Positions 34,793 through 46,500 of a stretch of 64,000 bases of DNA are shown here, piece after piece. A program made the position numbers and the translations under genes. Where the stretch lies: contig CM043961.1 in NCBI GenBank assembly GCA_014529385.2, forward strand, positions 10,170,978-10,234,977, in the 5' to 3' direction. The notes under the pieces are model-generated. The model was not told the origin of the DNA. It saw nothing but the letters and a program-made list of their open reading frames with translations, and ran no database searches. Position 1 is the stretch's first letter. Each line of letters starts with the position of its first letter. This DNA comes from Adiantum capillus-veneris (Eukaryota > Streptophyta > Polypodiopsida > Polypodiales > Pteridaceae).

Positions 34793-34812
34793 CCACCTAT
34801 ACATGCTTTCAC
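34793..34812 (-). repeat. Right terminal inverted repeat
   Basis: CCACCTATACATGCTTTCAC, the exact reverse complement of 22743-22762. Confidence 0.92.
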
Positions 34813-37800
34813 AAATCTTTCTAACATGTCCCTGCTTTGTTTTAACTCCTCTGCTATTAGTTCACGTTCCTTCCTAGTTTGATTCCCTAATCTTTCTACT
34901 ATGTCCCTGGTTTGTTCTAACTCCTTCGCTAGGGCTGTCTGTTCACGTTCCTTTTCTTGTTAGGTTTCTTGGTCTCTGGGATTTATAACTCAAGATTAGC
35001 TCGATTCTCTAATCTTTCTAACCTACCCCTGGTTTGCTTTAACTCCTCCGCTAGGGCTATCTATTCACATTCCTTCCTAGGTTTCATGCGTGCCTTTCTA
35101 GCCTTCCAGGTGTTTCATTGCCTTTTTTTGTTCATAACTAGGTGCATCTATTTTGAGTTCCTTAATTATCGGTTCTTCCTTTGCTTTTTGAGCTTGCATC
35201 CTTGTGAAACCCGGTGTAGGCATCACCGTTTCATTTTCAAAACCACTACTAGATGAGATCGCCTCCAATATGTTTAAATATTTTTTTCACTATTTTATTT
35301 GGGTTTCTTGAACAATCACTACTCAAATGAGTAATGCTGCAATATGAACAATATACAATGACTCTAATGATCTCTTAGTATGAGGACAATCTTTCATAAG
35401 GTGGTCTCCACCACACATGTAGCATGGTCCTAAGGGTTGACATGGTGCTCTTGAACCCGCTCTTTTTTGATAGTTAGGCCTTTGTCCTGTTAACCCACCG
35501 TTGGCTATGAACAACAACTTGCGTTCATCCAAATTGTATCTACCTTCTATTGCAGCATGAGCTGCTGTTGGTGGTCCAACATTCGCAATCATGTTCCAAG
35601 GTTCCAGTGCTTTCAGTTCTTTGGGTGGATAGTATGATGAACTAGCGTCATACTCACTTGGCTCTTCGCATATACAAATACAAGACAAACACTAAGCCTT
35701 GTTCCTTTGATTCCTCTATAATGGGTGCACCTAATGCCTACTTGTCTCATTCCTGGTAGAGGTGGTTGTTTCCCCAAAACTTGCTATGGCCATTCAACCC
35801 CTTTTGGTCCTAGCAAAATTCCTATTGTATACCAAGGCATTGGTGGTACTTAAAGAGGTGCTACTTGGGCTCGTGGGGCATATTGTCGCTCTCTCACATA
35901 TCCCTTGTTGTAGTAACACTCTTTCGTAGCATGATTTGTCCATTTTTGCTCAATATGGCACACCACTTAGGCTGCTTAGCATGTGGCTTAACAAAGAGGC
36001 TTATCCTTTTGAGCACTTCCTCAACAAGTTTCTCTTGATTTATCGTAACCTTGCTCTTTTGTGCCGATTTTGTAGACTTAGCTCCACTTTGCTTTGACGA
36101 TGAGTCATCATCTAAGTCTTTGTAGTCCCCTTTCTTGTAGACAATACAAGTGTCTACTAGGTATAGAGCCTCCTTGGTCAACTTGTTTAGAGTTGAGCTC
36201 TTCTTCATATGCAATTCCTCAGTCCTTGGATAAATATAAACATGAGTCCGGACTGAATTGGTAATTCTTCCACAGGGCAGAATTTTACATAGTGCTTCAA
36301 CCTTAAGGATGCTTTTCTAATGGATTCTCCCTCTTTCTTGTTGCACTTATGTATTTGCAAGATTGTATTATGAGTTATCCCTCTTTGAGAAAATTCCTCA
36401 ATAAACTCGTCAAACACCTCTCCATTGATTCAAAATCTCTACGTTCAATAGAATTGAACTAGGTGGCGGCATCCTCCTCTAGAGTTAACCCAAATCCTAC
36501 GAACTATGTGGGAAAGTCTAGTACTTCCTCAACCTTAATGACACGCACAAAGGCTACCACATGACCCCTATTTCTAGGATATATCTTGTTAACACATTTT
36601 TGGACTTGAGAAGGTTTGATCCTTTTATTATTCATCATTCTAAACATAGGATTGTCTATTCCTCCTCTATGAGCTCTTTCTGGCCTAGGATATGGTACAT
36701 GTTCCTCCCCCTAGGGGTGCTCCTAATTCATGATTGGTCTATCAAACGTTCGTTCCTCTGCTCAGCTTCTTTCTTCTCTTTCTTGTCCTCAATGTGGTGC
36801 TTTAGTCCTGGTCGGATTTAGCATTCTTGTTCTACTCTCATCTTGGTATTGCTAATGGAATGGTGGTGCTTCTAGCCCTAACACAGCATGATATCCACCC
36901 CCTTTTGTGTTCACGTCTGGCGTTGCAAACTGTTCGAGCCACGCTTGAAATGAGAGTGGTGATGCTTGTGAGTTATGAGGGTTAGGCAATGTTTGTTTAT
37001 TTGTTTGTGTTGTGGTGTTTTAATCTTCTGAGAAGGAATTTGTAGACTTGCTTGGGGTTTCTATGGGCTTTTGCTTCCTTATCAAATCTTGTACCATTAG
37101 CTCTGGCGTTATCACTCTCCCTATATCATCTGGGTGAATTGGCTTGTATTCTCCTCCCTACTTATCGACAAAATAATATGGTTTCTCGTTATCAACTCAT
37201 ATAAAAATAAGTAAAGGACTTCATCCATGCTTAGCTCGTTCAGATGGGGCTCCATGCATTGATAGTAAGAGGTGACTCTTCCTTCCTCATGCTTGTAAAT
37301 CCCAATATTTTCTTGAATCATCGCCATTCTCTCCACTCTCTTGTCGTGAATGTAGCAGGCTTCAAAAAGAGTGAGTTCAGAAGGTATTTCTTGAGTCTCC
37401 ATAACCATCTTCCCTTTTGCTAAATTATCTCCATATCGATTGTAATTTTCTGGGTCTTTGACAATGAGATAGTGGTTTCCCTCCTCATCATGAAGCCTAT
37501 CACCATCATTGGTTACCATGATTACTGTCAATCCTCTCACTGGCTGTTCTTCAATACAAATGCATTGACATCCTCAAACATCAGCATACATTAGGGCCCC
37601 ATGGGCATTGGTTCCCTTAAGAAAAATTACAGTGTATTTTGGCATGTTTAAGAGTTTGAGAGGTGCTAGTACCCCCTATGGTCCCTTGCTGCTGGAAACA
37701 TCCAAGTTGTTGGTTAGCCATCCATTGATATGATCCTTCAAAAGAGGTGTCAGTATCACTGCCCTCTTCTATGATTGGTGCTAAGGGATCAATCCTTGCT

Positions 37801-37850
37801 TGGTCTACACTCTCTTCTATCGACAATAAGCTAACTTGATCTCCAGCCAC
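34813..37850 (-). pseudogene. Gypsy 1 gag (degenerate)
   Basis: Gag forms the particle and binds element RNA. Minus-strand pieces in order: 37850-37617 (start MAGDQVSLLSIEES), 37540-37121, 36417-36205 with a retrotransposon gag core (EFSQRGITHNTILQIHKC, ESIRKASLRLKHYVKFCP), 36214-35894 with a broken first zinc knuckle, and 35688-35323 with an intact CCHC knuckle CYMCGGDHLMKDC. Between 34813 and 35080 lie tandem repeats of about 95 bp that encode a coiled coil and match the sequence left of the DNA transposon. Many frameshifts are present. Confidence 0.75.
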
Positions 37851-37976
37851 TCTTTGTTCTCTTTGAATACATTTTGTGATCTCAAATTCATGAATTTATT
37901 CACACAAACAATTATCAACCCAAACCTCTTACCTTAGAAATCTGTTTGCAGTTGTTCCTTTGTCTTGGTTTTTGTT

Positions 37977-38180
37977 CCAAGCCACTTTTCAAACTGGTAG
38001 AGTACTTTGCAGTTCCAATTGATCACCAACTTGCAGAATCCTTGGTTCTGGCTATCTGTACAAAACTTTGACTCTGCTCCAAGCCGCTTTTCAAACTGGT
38101 AGAGTTTTTTGCAGTTCCAACTGATCACCAACTTACAGGATCCTTGGTTCTAGCTATCTGTACAAAACTTTGACTCTGCT
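37977..38180. repeat. 102-bp tandem duplication in gypsy 1 leader
   Basis: Two adjacent near-identical units start at 37977 and 38079; each begins CCAAGCC and contains AACTTTGACTCTGCT. Confidence 0.85.
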
Positions 38181-38343
38181 AGTCTTTGTCAAATCAGTAA
38201 TCCTGACTTATTACTGTACATAAAGACATGAATCTCATACTAATTCCAAGCCCTGATTTGATAAGATATATGGAATGCTGGGATCATAGGGAAGACTTTT
38301 GGACCAACAAATTCTCAATCTGAGCACTAAAACTGGCGTATAG

Positions 38344-39555
38344 TAATCATACACGTATGATGTCTAAATTCTCAAAATTGACTCAAACTTGAATCATGGA
38401 CTCTCCTTGGTGTTCTTAGTCCAAATCTAGGCTTACTTTGAATTTTTAACCCCACTCTAGGTAGGTCAATTCCTCCTATGTAAGCCTTGGTTACTACCAA
38501 CTTCTCCAAGAGGTTAACTAAGCCAAAAATGATCCAAATTGGGTGAAACTTGATTCTTAAGCTGGCTTTGGGGTGTTAAGCACCTTGATGAGCTCTGTTG
38601 TGAATTTTGGTCTCTTAATATGCCCTTGAGACATCATACACATATGATGTCTATCTGGCCAAAATGAAGTGGAATTCACTCGAGAGGTCCTCTACCACAC
38701 AAGCAATTCACTGCCACTTACAAAGTGCAATTTCAACACCTATTCTGCTAGATATGGTCAAATCAAGCATTCACCTTGCTCAAATCCATCTTTTGGTCTC
38801 TACTACCATAAATTGCTTCAAATTAAGTGGGACTTGGCCTATTTATTTCTTAGATACAAAGGATCACAAAATTGTGTTTTATAACCCAAAATTAGGCCTC
38901 TCAGACATCATACGTGTATGATGTCTAAGTGGTCAGATTAGAGTTTTGTTTTTACCCTAGGTGCCCCTTGATGTGTACAACAAAATTTGAATATCAAAAT
39001 TGCACCTTAACACCACTTTTTACCAAGGAATTTCTCAAAAAGAGTAAAAATCTCTGAATATTCAATCTATATGCCCAAATGAGATGAAACTTGGTGTATG
39101 TGCTCTATACAATATGCCGACTATGGGTATCGTCAAAAGCTCAGTTTGATTGCCAGCTCTACCCTTGAGACATCATACATGTATGATGTCTATTGGGGAG
39201 TTTTTGTCTAGAACTCATGCACAAGTATCCATTAGTCTTCAACAAGTCTCCACAAGTCTTCCACAAGTCTACTTGGGAGTTTTTGTCTAGAACTCATGCA
39301 CAAGTATCCACAAGTCTTCAACACTGCTTCCCAAGAACTTTAACCAATTTTCCATGCAAAAATATGCGCAAGATCACAAGTTTCTTATTTTTTCCATTTT
39401 CACATACGACTTTTGTCTTTTGGGGACCAAATGCTGGTCAAACTTTAGTCTCAAGGTGTACTTAGGGTAAAAAAACCCCTTTGTAACACTCTGGTGTAGT
39501 CTGTTTTGGAAAATTTGGTCTCCTGCTCCTAAGACATCGTACACGTATGATGTAT
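38344..39555. repeat. Five palindromes AGACATCATAC-NN-GTATGATGTCT in about 270-bp units
   Basis: Copies at 38344-38365, 38629-38652, 38903-38926, 39168-39191 and 39532-39555. The third and fourth have perfect 11-bp arms; the others have one or a few mismatches. Several copies are preceded about 90-100 bp earlier by a degenerate CAAATT..GAAACTTG segment, so each belongs to a diverged repeat unit of roughly 270 bp. Confidence 0.8.
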
Positions 39556-40048
39556 GCTGATGAAAATTTGTAGTTTTCTCATCCAAATCTCTTGCATACA
39601 TGTTCTTTTATGCACAACATCATCTAACCATGCACAATAGTCTACTAAAGCTTGTTTATTGCATGTTATCCCTAAAAGTCAACTTTTTAGAGATTACAAA
39701 TGCAAACAATCATTCAAGAAAATAACTCAACAATGGATAGCTCTAGATCACAATCACATGTCCTATCTACAAGTACTCCTACTCATCATGTGGGGTTTTG
39801 CAATTGTGGTTAGAAAAACACTTTACTGCCACGCTTTGGACTAGTAAACACTTTTACAACACTACAACCACTTGAGCACCAACAACTATACTAAAATAAC
39901 TAAAACTTTTACCACAAAAGACCCAGGTGAGACAGACGCTCCCTAGAACCTCTCAGATCCTACCTAAAGTAAAATAACAAGACTCCGGCAAACCAGAGGA
40001 ACTTTTACCTTGTAGGACCAGTCTAAGGTCACCTACCTAGGGCTCTTG

Positions 40049-40066
40049 TCCTTGGCAATGGCACCA
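40049..40066 (-). promoter_or_regulatory. Primer-binding site, tRNA-Asp-like
   Basis: On the minus strand the site reads TGGTGCCATTGCCAAGGA, directly downstream of the 5' LTR. It differs from the tRNA-Asp site known for plant Tat/Athila elements (TGGCGCCGTTGCCGGGGA) only by C-to-T or G-to-A transitions, as expected from decay of methylated cytosines. Confidence 0.75.
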
Positions 40067-40068
40067 AT

Positions 40069-40963
40069 GTTGTCAAGAAGATACACTACTCGTAGTTGCT
40101 AGAAAACTGAGAAGTAGGCCAACAAGCAAGATGTCAACCAAGGATGGAGCTTGACCCATAGGTGCATGTAAACAAATAGGTGGGTGTCAATCTTCTATTC
40201 AAACTTCTAGAGACAATCACTACCTAGGGAAATCAACTCAAAGCACACTATGAATGCACAACTGCTACCTTACCTACGATGGCTACGCTCTCCAAAACAT
40301 GACCTAACATTGTGGAATTGTCACAAAACTCAAGGAGTAGCCTCTACACACCTATAAGACACTACCCTAAAGTCTCTAACCCAACTTACTACCTACAAAC
40401 ACTTGGTGCAAAAATGCGCATGAAGATAGGTCAAAAATTACATGCCACCGATTTTCAATGTGTTTAGGCCTAAAGTGTAGTTCAATTCACTACGTGAATG
40501 CAAGGACATATACCAATCACAATATGGATACACAATTAGAGAGAAAACTCACTTCGAAGCTTGTGGGAGAGCTCTTCACTAAGAGATCAAAATCGTGCAA
40601 GCTTGGCGTTGAAGCGTAGCTCTTGCCGTTGCTAACACAATGGTGTAGTCACCTTTGCAGTGTAGCTTGTTTAGTGCGTGCAGAGAGTAAAAGAAGACCT
40701 CACTCACTCTCTCACACAAAACACAGTCACGACACGCTTAGTTGAGCTCAAAAGATGATTCATTCAAAAGTTGTCCTTAGGGTTACAAAAATTGGCTTTT
40801 ATACCTCATCATTGGAGGTTCTAACTTATCAAAATTACCTCATACTTTCTACCATGGGTTCACTGATCTACATATTTAATATATTACAATCTGGAGACTT
40901 GATTGAATCCCGAAAAATAATTACAATGGAGTTCGACAAATTAAATGATACAAAATGGGCTTT
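40069..40963 (-). repeat. 5' LTR of gypsy 1
   Basis: Direct repeat of 2297-3130. Its edge next to the primer site reads TGTTGTCAAG on the plus strand. The outer edge is placed just before CCAATGT, which also precedes the left LTR. Confidence 0.7.
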
Positions 40964-41612
40964 CCAATGTTTAGCAGTCAACATCATGTCCTACGTAAAA
41001 CATTTTCACTCATACCTACTATCCATGTAGTGTTAAATATTAGTAAATATCAATTTTCAGAGTAGTAAGCCACATATGAGAGTGACATGTGCGCGTGTGT
41101 GAGTGTTGTTGTTTTTAGACTTATACACAAATAAACATAACATTTCAAAATACAACTAGCTTTAGATAATGGACAAAGGTTAACACATCAAAAACTCAAT
41201 TTTTGATCCATTTTTGTACATTATAGTGAGAATGAGGTATTATTCTAGTGTTTTGTATATAAGATAGTCAAGAACAACTTATTTTGAAGTAAAAGAGACC
41301 AGGTTCGATAGTGATGGACATCAGCTAAGCCAAAAAGATCCTAAGTAAAGATAGAGTCCTCACTTGCATCTATATAAACAACACAAGAGATCTGTTAGCT
41401 TTGAATACATATTAGAGGTGTCAACAAACCTATCAGTTGTTATCCATGTCCTTCTTAAAACCTTTTAACTTATACCTACCATATCCATTCTCCAAAACAA
41501 TAGGCCACATATGAAAGTGGGATATGTGTGTGTGTGCCCGCCCTAACACAAGCACCATACTCAATGAGTTGGCAGTAGGCCCATTGAGTATAGGCCTACT
41601 ATCTCATCAAGT
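40964..41612. repeat. Host repeat, right of gypsy 1
   Basis: Contains the second copy of the block seen at 2110-2296 (41268-41446) and two copies of what follows it (40984-41100 and 41447-41540, both with GCCACATATGA..GTG and GT-rich ends). It appears to be the interrupted host tandem repeat. No coding region is seen. Confidence 0.6.
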
Positions 41613-42933
41613 TGATGAGAATAGAATAGTCAATTCTAAATCCAAAGAGCTGTATCATATCAAAAAATACATGAGCCTGATCATAGCTATAAGTGACAAT
41701 GTTAACATAGAGGATTATACTCTACTTATAGTTTTAAGGCTTTGTTCTTGATGGAAAGAATGTTTACAGAGGGACTACCTGATTCTATCAAAGAAATGGA
41801 GATCCCATCTTTCCCACGTCACCTATAGAGAATAATATGGATGCTGTTCTTAGTTGTTTGTAGAAGTTTTTCATGCTTTAACCAGTTTCTATAAATAGTC
41901 CTCAAACGAACCGTCCATCCAAGAGTAGTTCGTTTATAGGTAAAATGTTCCCAAAATCATAAGAATCAAAATAATTACAAAAGGGTAAGTAATTTTGGAT
42001 TAACATATAGCCTAAAACTATAAGAGTCAAAGACTACAATAGTTATGAGGCTGAATCCGCGGTCTTGTAGACCAAACAAACAAGAGACATTTTTTAGGAT
42101 TAAGATTCTTGAAAGACATGCTCTAAAATCCAAAGCAGAGCTGACCCATGCATATCTTATTGAGATGTCAAGCTCACAATATACGTCTGGATGACTATCA
42201 TCGACATTCATCATCATTGGTGTACCTTGGTGGATACACATATCTTTGCAAGAGATACTACAATTGTACTACACCGAGATGGTCTACCTACTGGAGAGAT
42301 GGCATACTTGACTTGATGAGAATAGAATAGTCAAGTCTAAAGCCAAAGAGCTGTATCATATCAAAAAATACATGAGCCTGATCATAGCTATAAGTGACAA
42401 TGTTAACATAGAGGATTATACTCTAGTCAGAGTTTTAAGGCTTTGTTAGCCTATAGAGAATAATATGGATGCCTTTCTTAGTTGTTTGTAGAAGTTTTTC
42501 ATGCTTTGACCAGTTTCTATGAATAGTCCTCAAACGAACCGTCCATCCAAGAGTAGTTCGTTTATAGATAAAATGTTCCCAAAATCATAAGAATCAAAAT
42601 AATTACAAAAGGGTAATTGATTTGGATTAACCTACAACCTAAAACTACAAGAGTCAAAGACTACAATAGTTATGAGGCGGAATCCGCGGTCTTGTAGACC
42701 AAACAAACAAGAGACATTTTTTAGGATTAAGATTCTTGAAAGACATGCTCTAAAATCCAAAGCAGAGCTGACCCATGCATATCTTATTGAGATGTCAAGC
42801 TCACAATATACGTCTGGATGACTATCATCGACATTCATCATCATTGGTGTACCTTGGTGGATACACATATCTTTGCAAGAGATACTACAATTGTACTACA
42901 CCGAGATGGTCTACGTACCGGAGTGATGGCATA
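41613..42933. repeat. Tandem duplication spanning host flank and the start of a copia LTR
   Basis: Unit 1 is 41613-42313 and unit 2 is 42314 to about 42933; both start TGATGAGAATAGAATAGTCAA. Unit 2 lacks about 80 bp present in unit 1 (around 41750-41825). Both units end inside the copia LTR, about 150 bp after TGAGATGTCAA (42158 and 42788), so the duplication happened after the copia insertion. Confidence 0.85.
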
Positions 42934-43127
42934 CTTATCTACTCACCTCACTCACTAACATATTACACTAGACTGCTGTACTAGTTCTCTTTTCATGTTG
43001 TATTTTCCCTCATGTTTTGTAGACCTATTATCTTGAGTTAGTGAAGAAAAAGAACTTTACAATCTTTTACCTCTATCTTTGTGTATGGTTGTGCTTGCTA
43101 GAGCTTAAAATCTCTCCTTCTCTACCA
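42788..43127 (+). repeat. 5' LTR of copia 1
   Basis: Matches 47650-47985. Shared segments include ACTACAATTGTACTACA, TGTTGTATTTTCCCTCATG and CTCTCTCCTTCTCTA. Confidence 0.8.
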
Positions 43128-43138
43128 TATCAGAGCCT
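43126..43138 (+). promoter_or_regulatory. Copia primer-binding site
   Basis: CATATCAGAGCCT matches the plant tRNA-iMet site (TGGTATCAGAGC) apart from its first bases and lies directly after the LTR. Confidence 0.7.
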
Positions 43139-43539
43139 GGTTGTGTCTGAGGAGCTTAGAGTAGCAAGCAAGAGAAGCCTAGGAACCGGTTTCAGTATTC
43201 TCAAGAGCCATCATCAGTCTCCAATTGAGGTGATTCCTTTTGGAAATTGTGTGTCTCAGGGTTCTATGTAGTCCTTTGGATTGCGACTGTGCAATCAAAT
43301 TTGCATTTTGGGCACGTTTTGATCCTCGTTTGGAGCTAGAATGTGTTTGCATACAAAAATGCTAAAGTATGGGATTTTGCAAAGTTGAGTATTGGTCGTG
43401 CAGAAAGCTTTGGTTTTGTTGTAGTGTGCACAAACACTGTTTAACATAGTGAAACAGGTGTATGTATGTAGGTTGTGGTTATAGGTGGTAATTGACTATT
43501 TTAGTAGGCTGATCAGACACTTTGTGAAGGGTTGGAAAC

Positions 43540-46500
43540 ATGTCATCCAACAATGATGTGACCAGATTGTTAGTGAGAAGTTCGACAAGAACAACTTCCA
43601 TGCTTGGAAGTTCAAATGACCAATTTCTTTATGCGCAAAGGTTATTAGGACTACATTGGTGAAGAGAATGAGACAACACCACCATTACCAGAGGAAGGTG
43701 CAAGTGTTTTGCAAATAAATACGTTTAAATAATGGAACCAGGGAGATCAGAAGGTCATGTATTGGCTTTTGGTGAGTGGTCAAGACACTATGATTGGGCA
43801 TATACAAGATGCTCATACCCCTAAGGAGGCTTGGGAAACTTCGCTATCATTGGATGTTACCAACACAAAGGCCAGGAAGCTACAGTTCAAGACTGAGCTG
43901 AATATTGTGCAGAAGAAAAACTTATCCACATCAATGCCTATTTTCTAAAGATAAAGTAACATATGTGAGTCACTTGCATTGATTGTTGTTACAATCAATA
44001 ATGATGAAAAATTAGTAGTCTGTATGCAAGGTTTGGGTCCAGAATACAAACAATTTAAAACTGGCATCCATCTTTGAGAGAACATTCCCTCATTCATAGA
44101 TTGGGCGTCCTTACTAATTGTGAAAGAGAAGGAAGTTGAGAAAGACTCCTCTATGTAGGGTGGAAACAACAGAGGAAGAGGACGTGGTATAGGTCGTGGA
44201 CGAGGCCGAGAAAGAGGCAAACACCAAGCACAATAGTAGAATGACAATCAAGGTCAAAACATAGGTGGTTGAGGAAAATTTTGAGGCAAGGGGAGTCCAA
44301 GAGTTTGTGGAAATGCATAGCGCAATAATGCTGGTCAACACAAAAATGTAGTATGTTGGGGTTGTGGAAGACGTGGTCACTTTGAATGTGACTTTCTAGA
44401 CACAAGGTAGCAAAACAATTATGCAAGCACTAGCAGGAATGTAGACGAGTCTTAAAGGCTATTTGTGGTGCAACACATACTAAATACTATATCTACAAAT
44501 GTGGCAAAATGATATGTCTAGTATGTGGATTTTGGTGCATTGCATCACATGACTAGTCATGGTGAATGGTTTAAGGATATTCAAAATAATTTACAAAGTC
44601 CTGGTTATGTAGAAACTAGGATGATAATGCGCATCCCATTATGTATACAAGAAATGTGCCATGTCTATGGTAGATGGTAAAGTGAAATACCTAGCTGATG
44701 TATTGCATGCACCCAACATTACAAAGAACCTGGTTTCTATTGGGCAAATGGTTGAGAAAGGTTTGCAAGTCAGGTTTAACTACGATGGTCTCTTTGTCAA
44801 AGAGCATAAGAAGAATGGAAGGCTGGTTGTGCAAGGAAAGAAAGCGGGAAAAGTGTTTACTATGGATGAAAATGTGTCCGAGGTGAATGTTGCCATGTTT
44901 GCAAAAGATTCAAGTGTTGTTCCAAACATTGAAATCTAGCACAAACGTATTGGTCACGTAAATTTGCAGAGGCTGAAAATGATGCAAACTAAAGAGATGG
45001 TTACAATTATTCCACCATTTTAAAGTTGTTGAAATGCAAAAAGTTTGTGAAGCTTGTTAATTTGGAAAGCAACAAAACAGGCAAAAGCATCCGTTCCTCA
45101 TGATAAGCATGTAAGCAGGAATGCATTGGATTTAGTGCATACAAATGTATGGGGTCTAACAAAGACTGCATCTATGGGTGGATGTAGATACTATGTGAGT
45201 TTCATTGATGACCATACAAGGAAGGTATGGATATATTTCATGAAGTAAAAAAGTAAGGTTTTCTAGAAAAGCATGGAATTTAGAGACAATTTTCATGCAA
45301 GTATACTCCGTAGCAAAATGGTGTTGTTGAGCGAAAGAACAGGCACATTGCAAAAGTTGCTAGAGCGTTGATGAATGAAGAGAATATGCCTCATTGTTAT
45401 TGGGCTAAGGTTGTTGTTATAGGTGTGTACATTATGAACATGACCGCTACTGCCGGAGTACATGATTTGACACCTAAGCAATGGTGAAAAACCGGATGTG
45501 TCAAATTTTAAAGTGTTTGGATGTATTGCTTATGTGCATGTTCTAGATGAGCTACGAAGTAAGCTTGATCCAAAAGCAAAAAGCTATTCCCTTCAGCAGA
45601 GAGGGTACAAGTGTTACAATCCTGTCCCACGTAAAGTGAGGGTGAGCAGGGATGTTGTTTTTTATGAAACATCAAGCTAGTATGTTGATATAAAAGATGA
45701 TTTGGGGGCTGATGTAATAGAAAATGTGGCTACAAAAAATACAAGTGAATAGTCACAAGTCTTGAGTGGGCCGTAGGGTCATCTAGTGCAGGTCATGGTG
45801 AGAATCCATGGAGTGGAAAAATGCATGAAAGAGTGAGTCCTGCTAACTCGTCAAATATATTAAGGAAAGGGAAGGAAAAAGTTGATGATGCCCCTAACTT
45901 GCCAAATTTGAGTGTTGGTTACGATGATGATCAATAGTTTTGAGAAAAGTTTAATGAGTAGTTTGGGATACCCTCTTTGAAGACTTTGGGTGCAAGAAGG
46001 ATGCGAGCAAGGAACAAGGCACCTAGAAGTGATCCTGGACCACGCAGGTAAAAAAGAGTAATAAATATTGTGCAAAGATTGACTTATGACAGTTATGTGG
46101 CTCATCAGTGCATATATGGCGAAGATTATAGAGGAGGTAAAACCCACATGTTTTAAGGATGTTGTCAAAGATGAAAAATGGTGGCTAGTTATGGATGGAG
46201 ACATTGCTGCACTTGATGCAAATGGAACATGGGAATTGGTTCCATTACCAAAAGGTAAAAAGGAAATCGGATGTAACTAGGTTTCCAAAATAAAGCACAA
46301 TGTTGATGGCAGTGTGAACATGTACAAGGCTAGGCTTGTAGCCAAATCTTATCCATAGACTTATGGGATTGATTATGAAGAGACCTTCAACCCCATAGCC
46401 AAGATGTCTAGTGTTTATTGCAATGGATGCTGGACTAAATGGGTGTTGAAGCAAATGGATGTAAAGAATGCATTTTTTAATGAGACTTGGAGGAAGTTGT

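Larger units (their letters stand above)
22743..34812. mobile_element. 12.07-kb DNA transposon with convergent genes
   Basis: Perfect 20-bp terminal inverted repeats bound an insertion inside gypsy 1. Beyond them the ends share weaker subterminal similarity (AAGGTACTT at 22920 and its complement ending at 34700; GTGGGTG-type segments). From the left run a multi-exon gene (23745-27419) and an FCP1-type phosphatase gene (27691-28678). From the right runs a DDE-like transposase gene (34248 to about 29250). All carry some disabling changes. Each inner end begins with a CT/GA-rich leader and a spliced 5' exon. Target duplication is not clear: aligning gypsy repeats across the site suggests it is very short. 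The superfamily is not known to me. Confidence 0.82.
37851..40048 (-). other. Gypsy 1 5' leader with internal repeats
   Basis: About 2.2 kb between the primer site and gag without coding remnants. It holds a 102-bp tandem duplication (37977-38180; both copies contain TTTTCAAACTGGTAGAGT), a 77-bp tandem duplication (about 39196-39320; TTTTTGTCTAGAACTCATGC) and five palindromic motifs at intervals of 265-365 bp. Confidence 0.6.
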
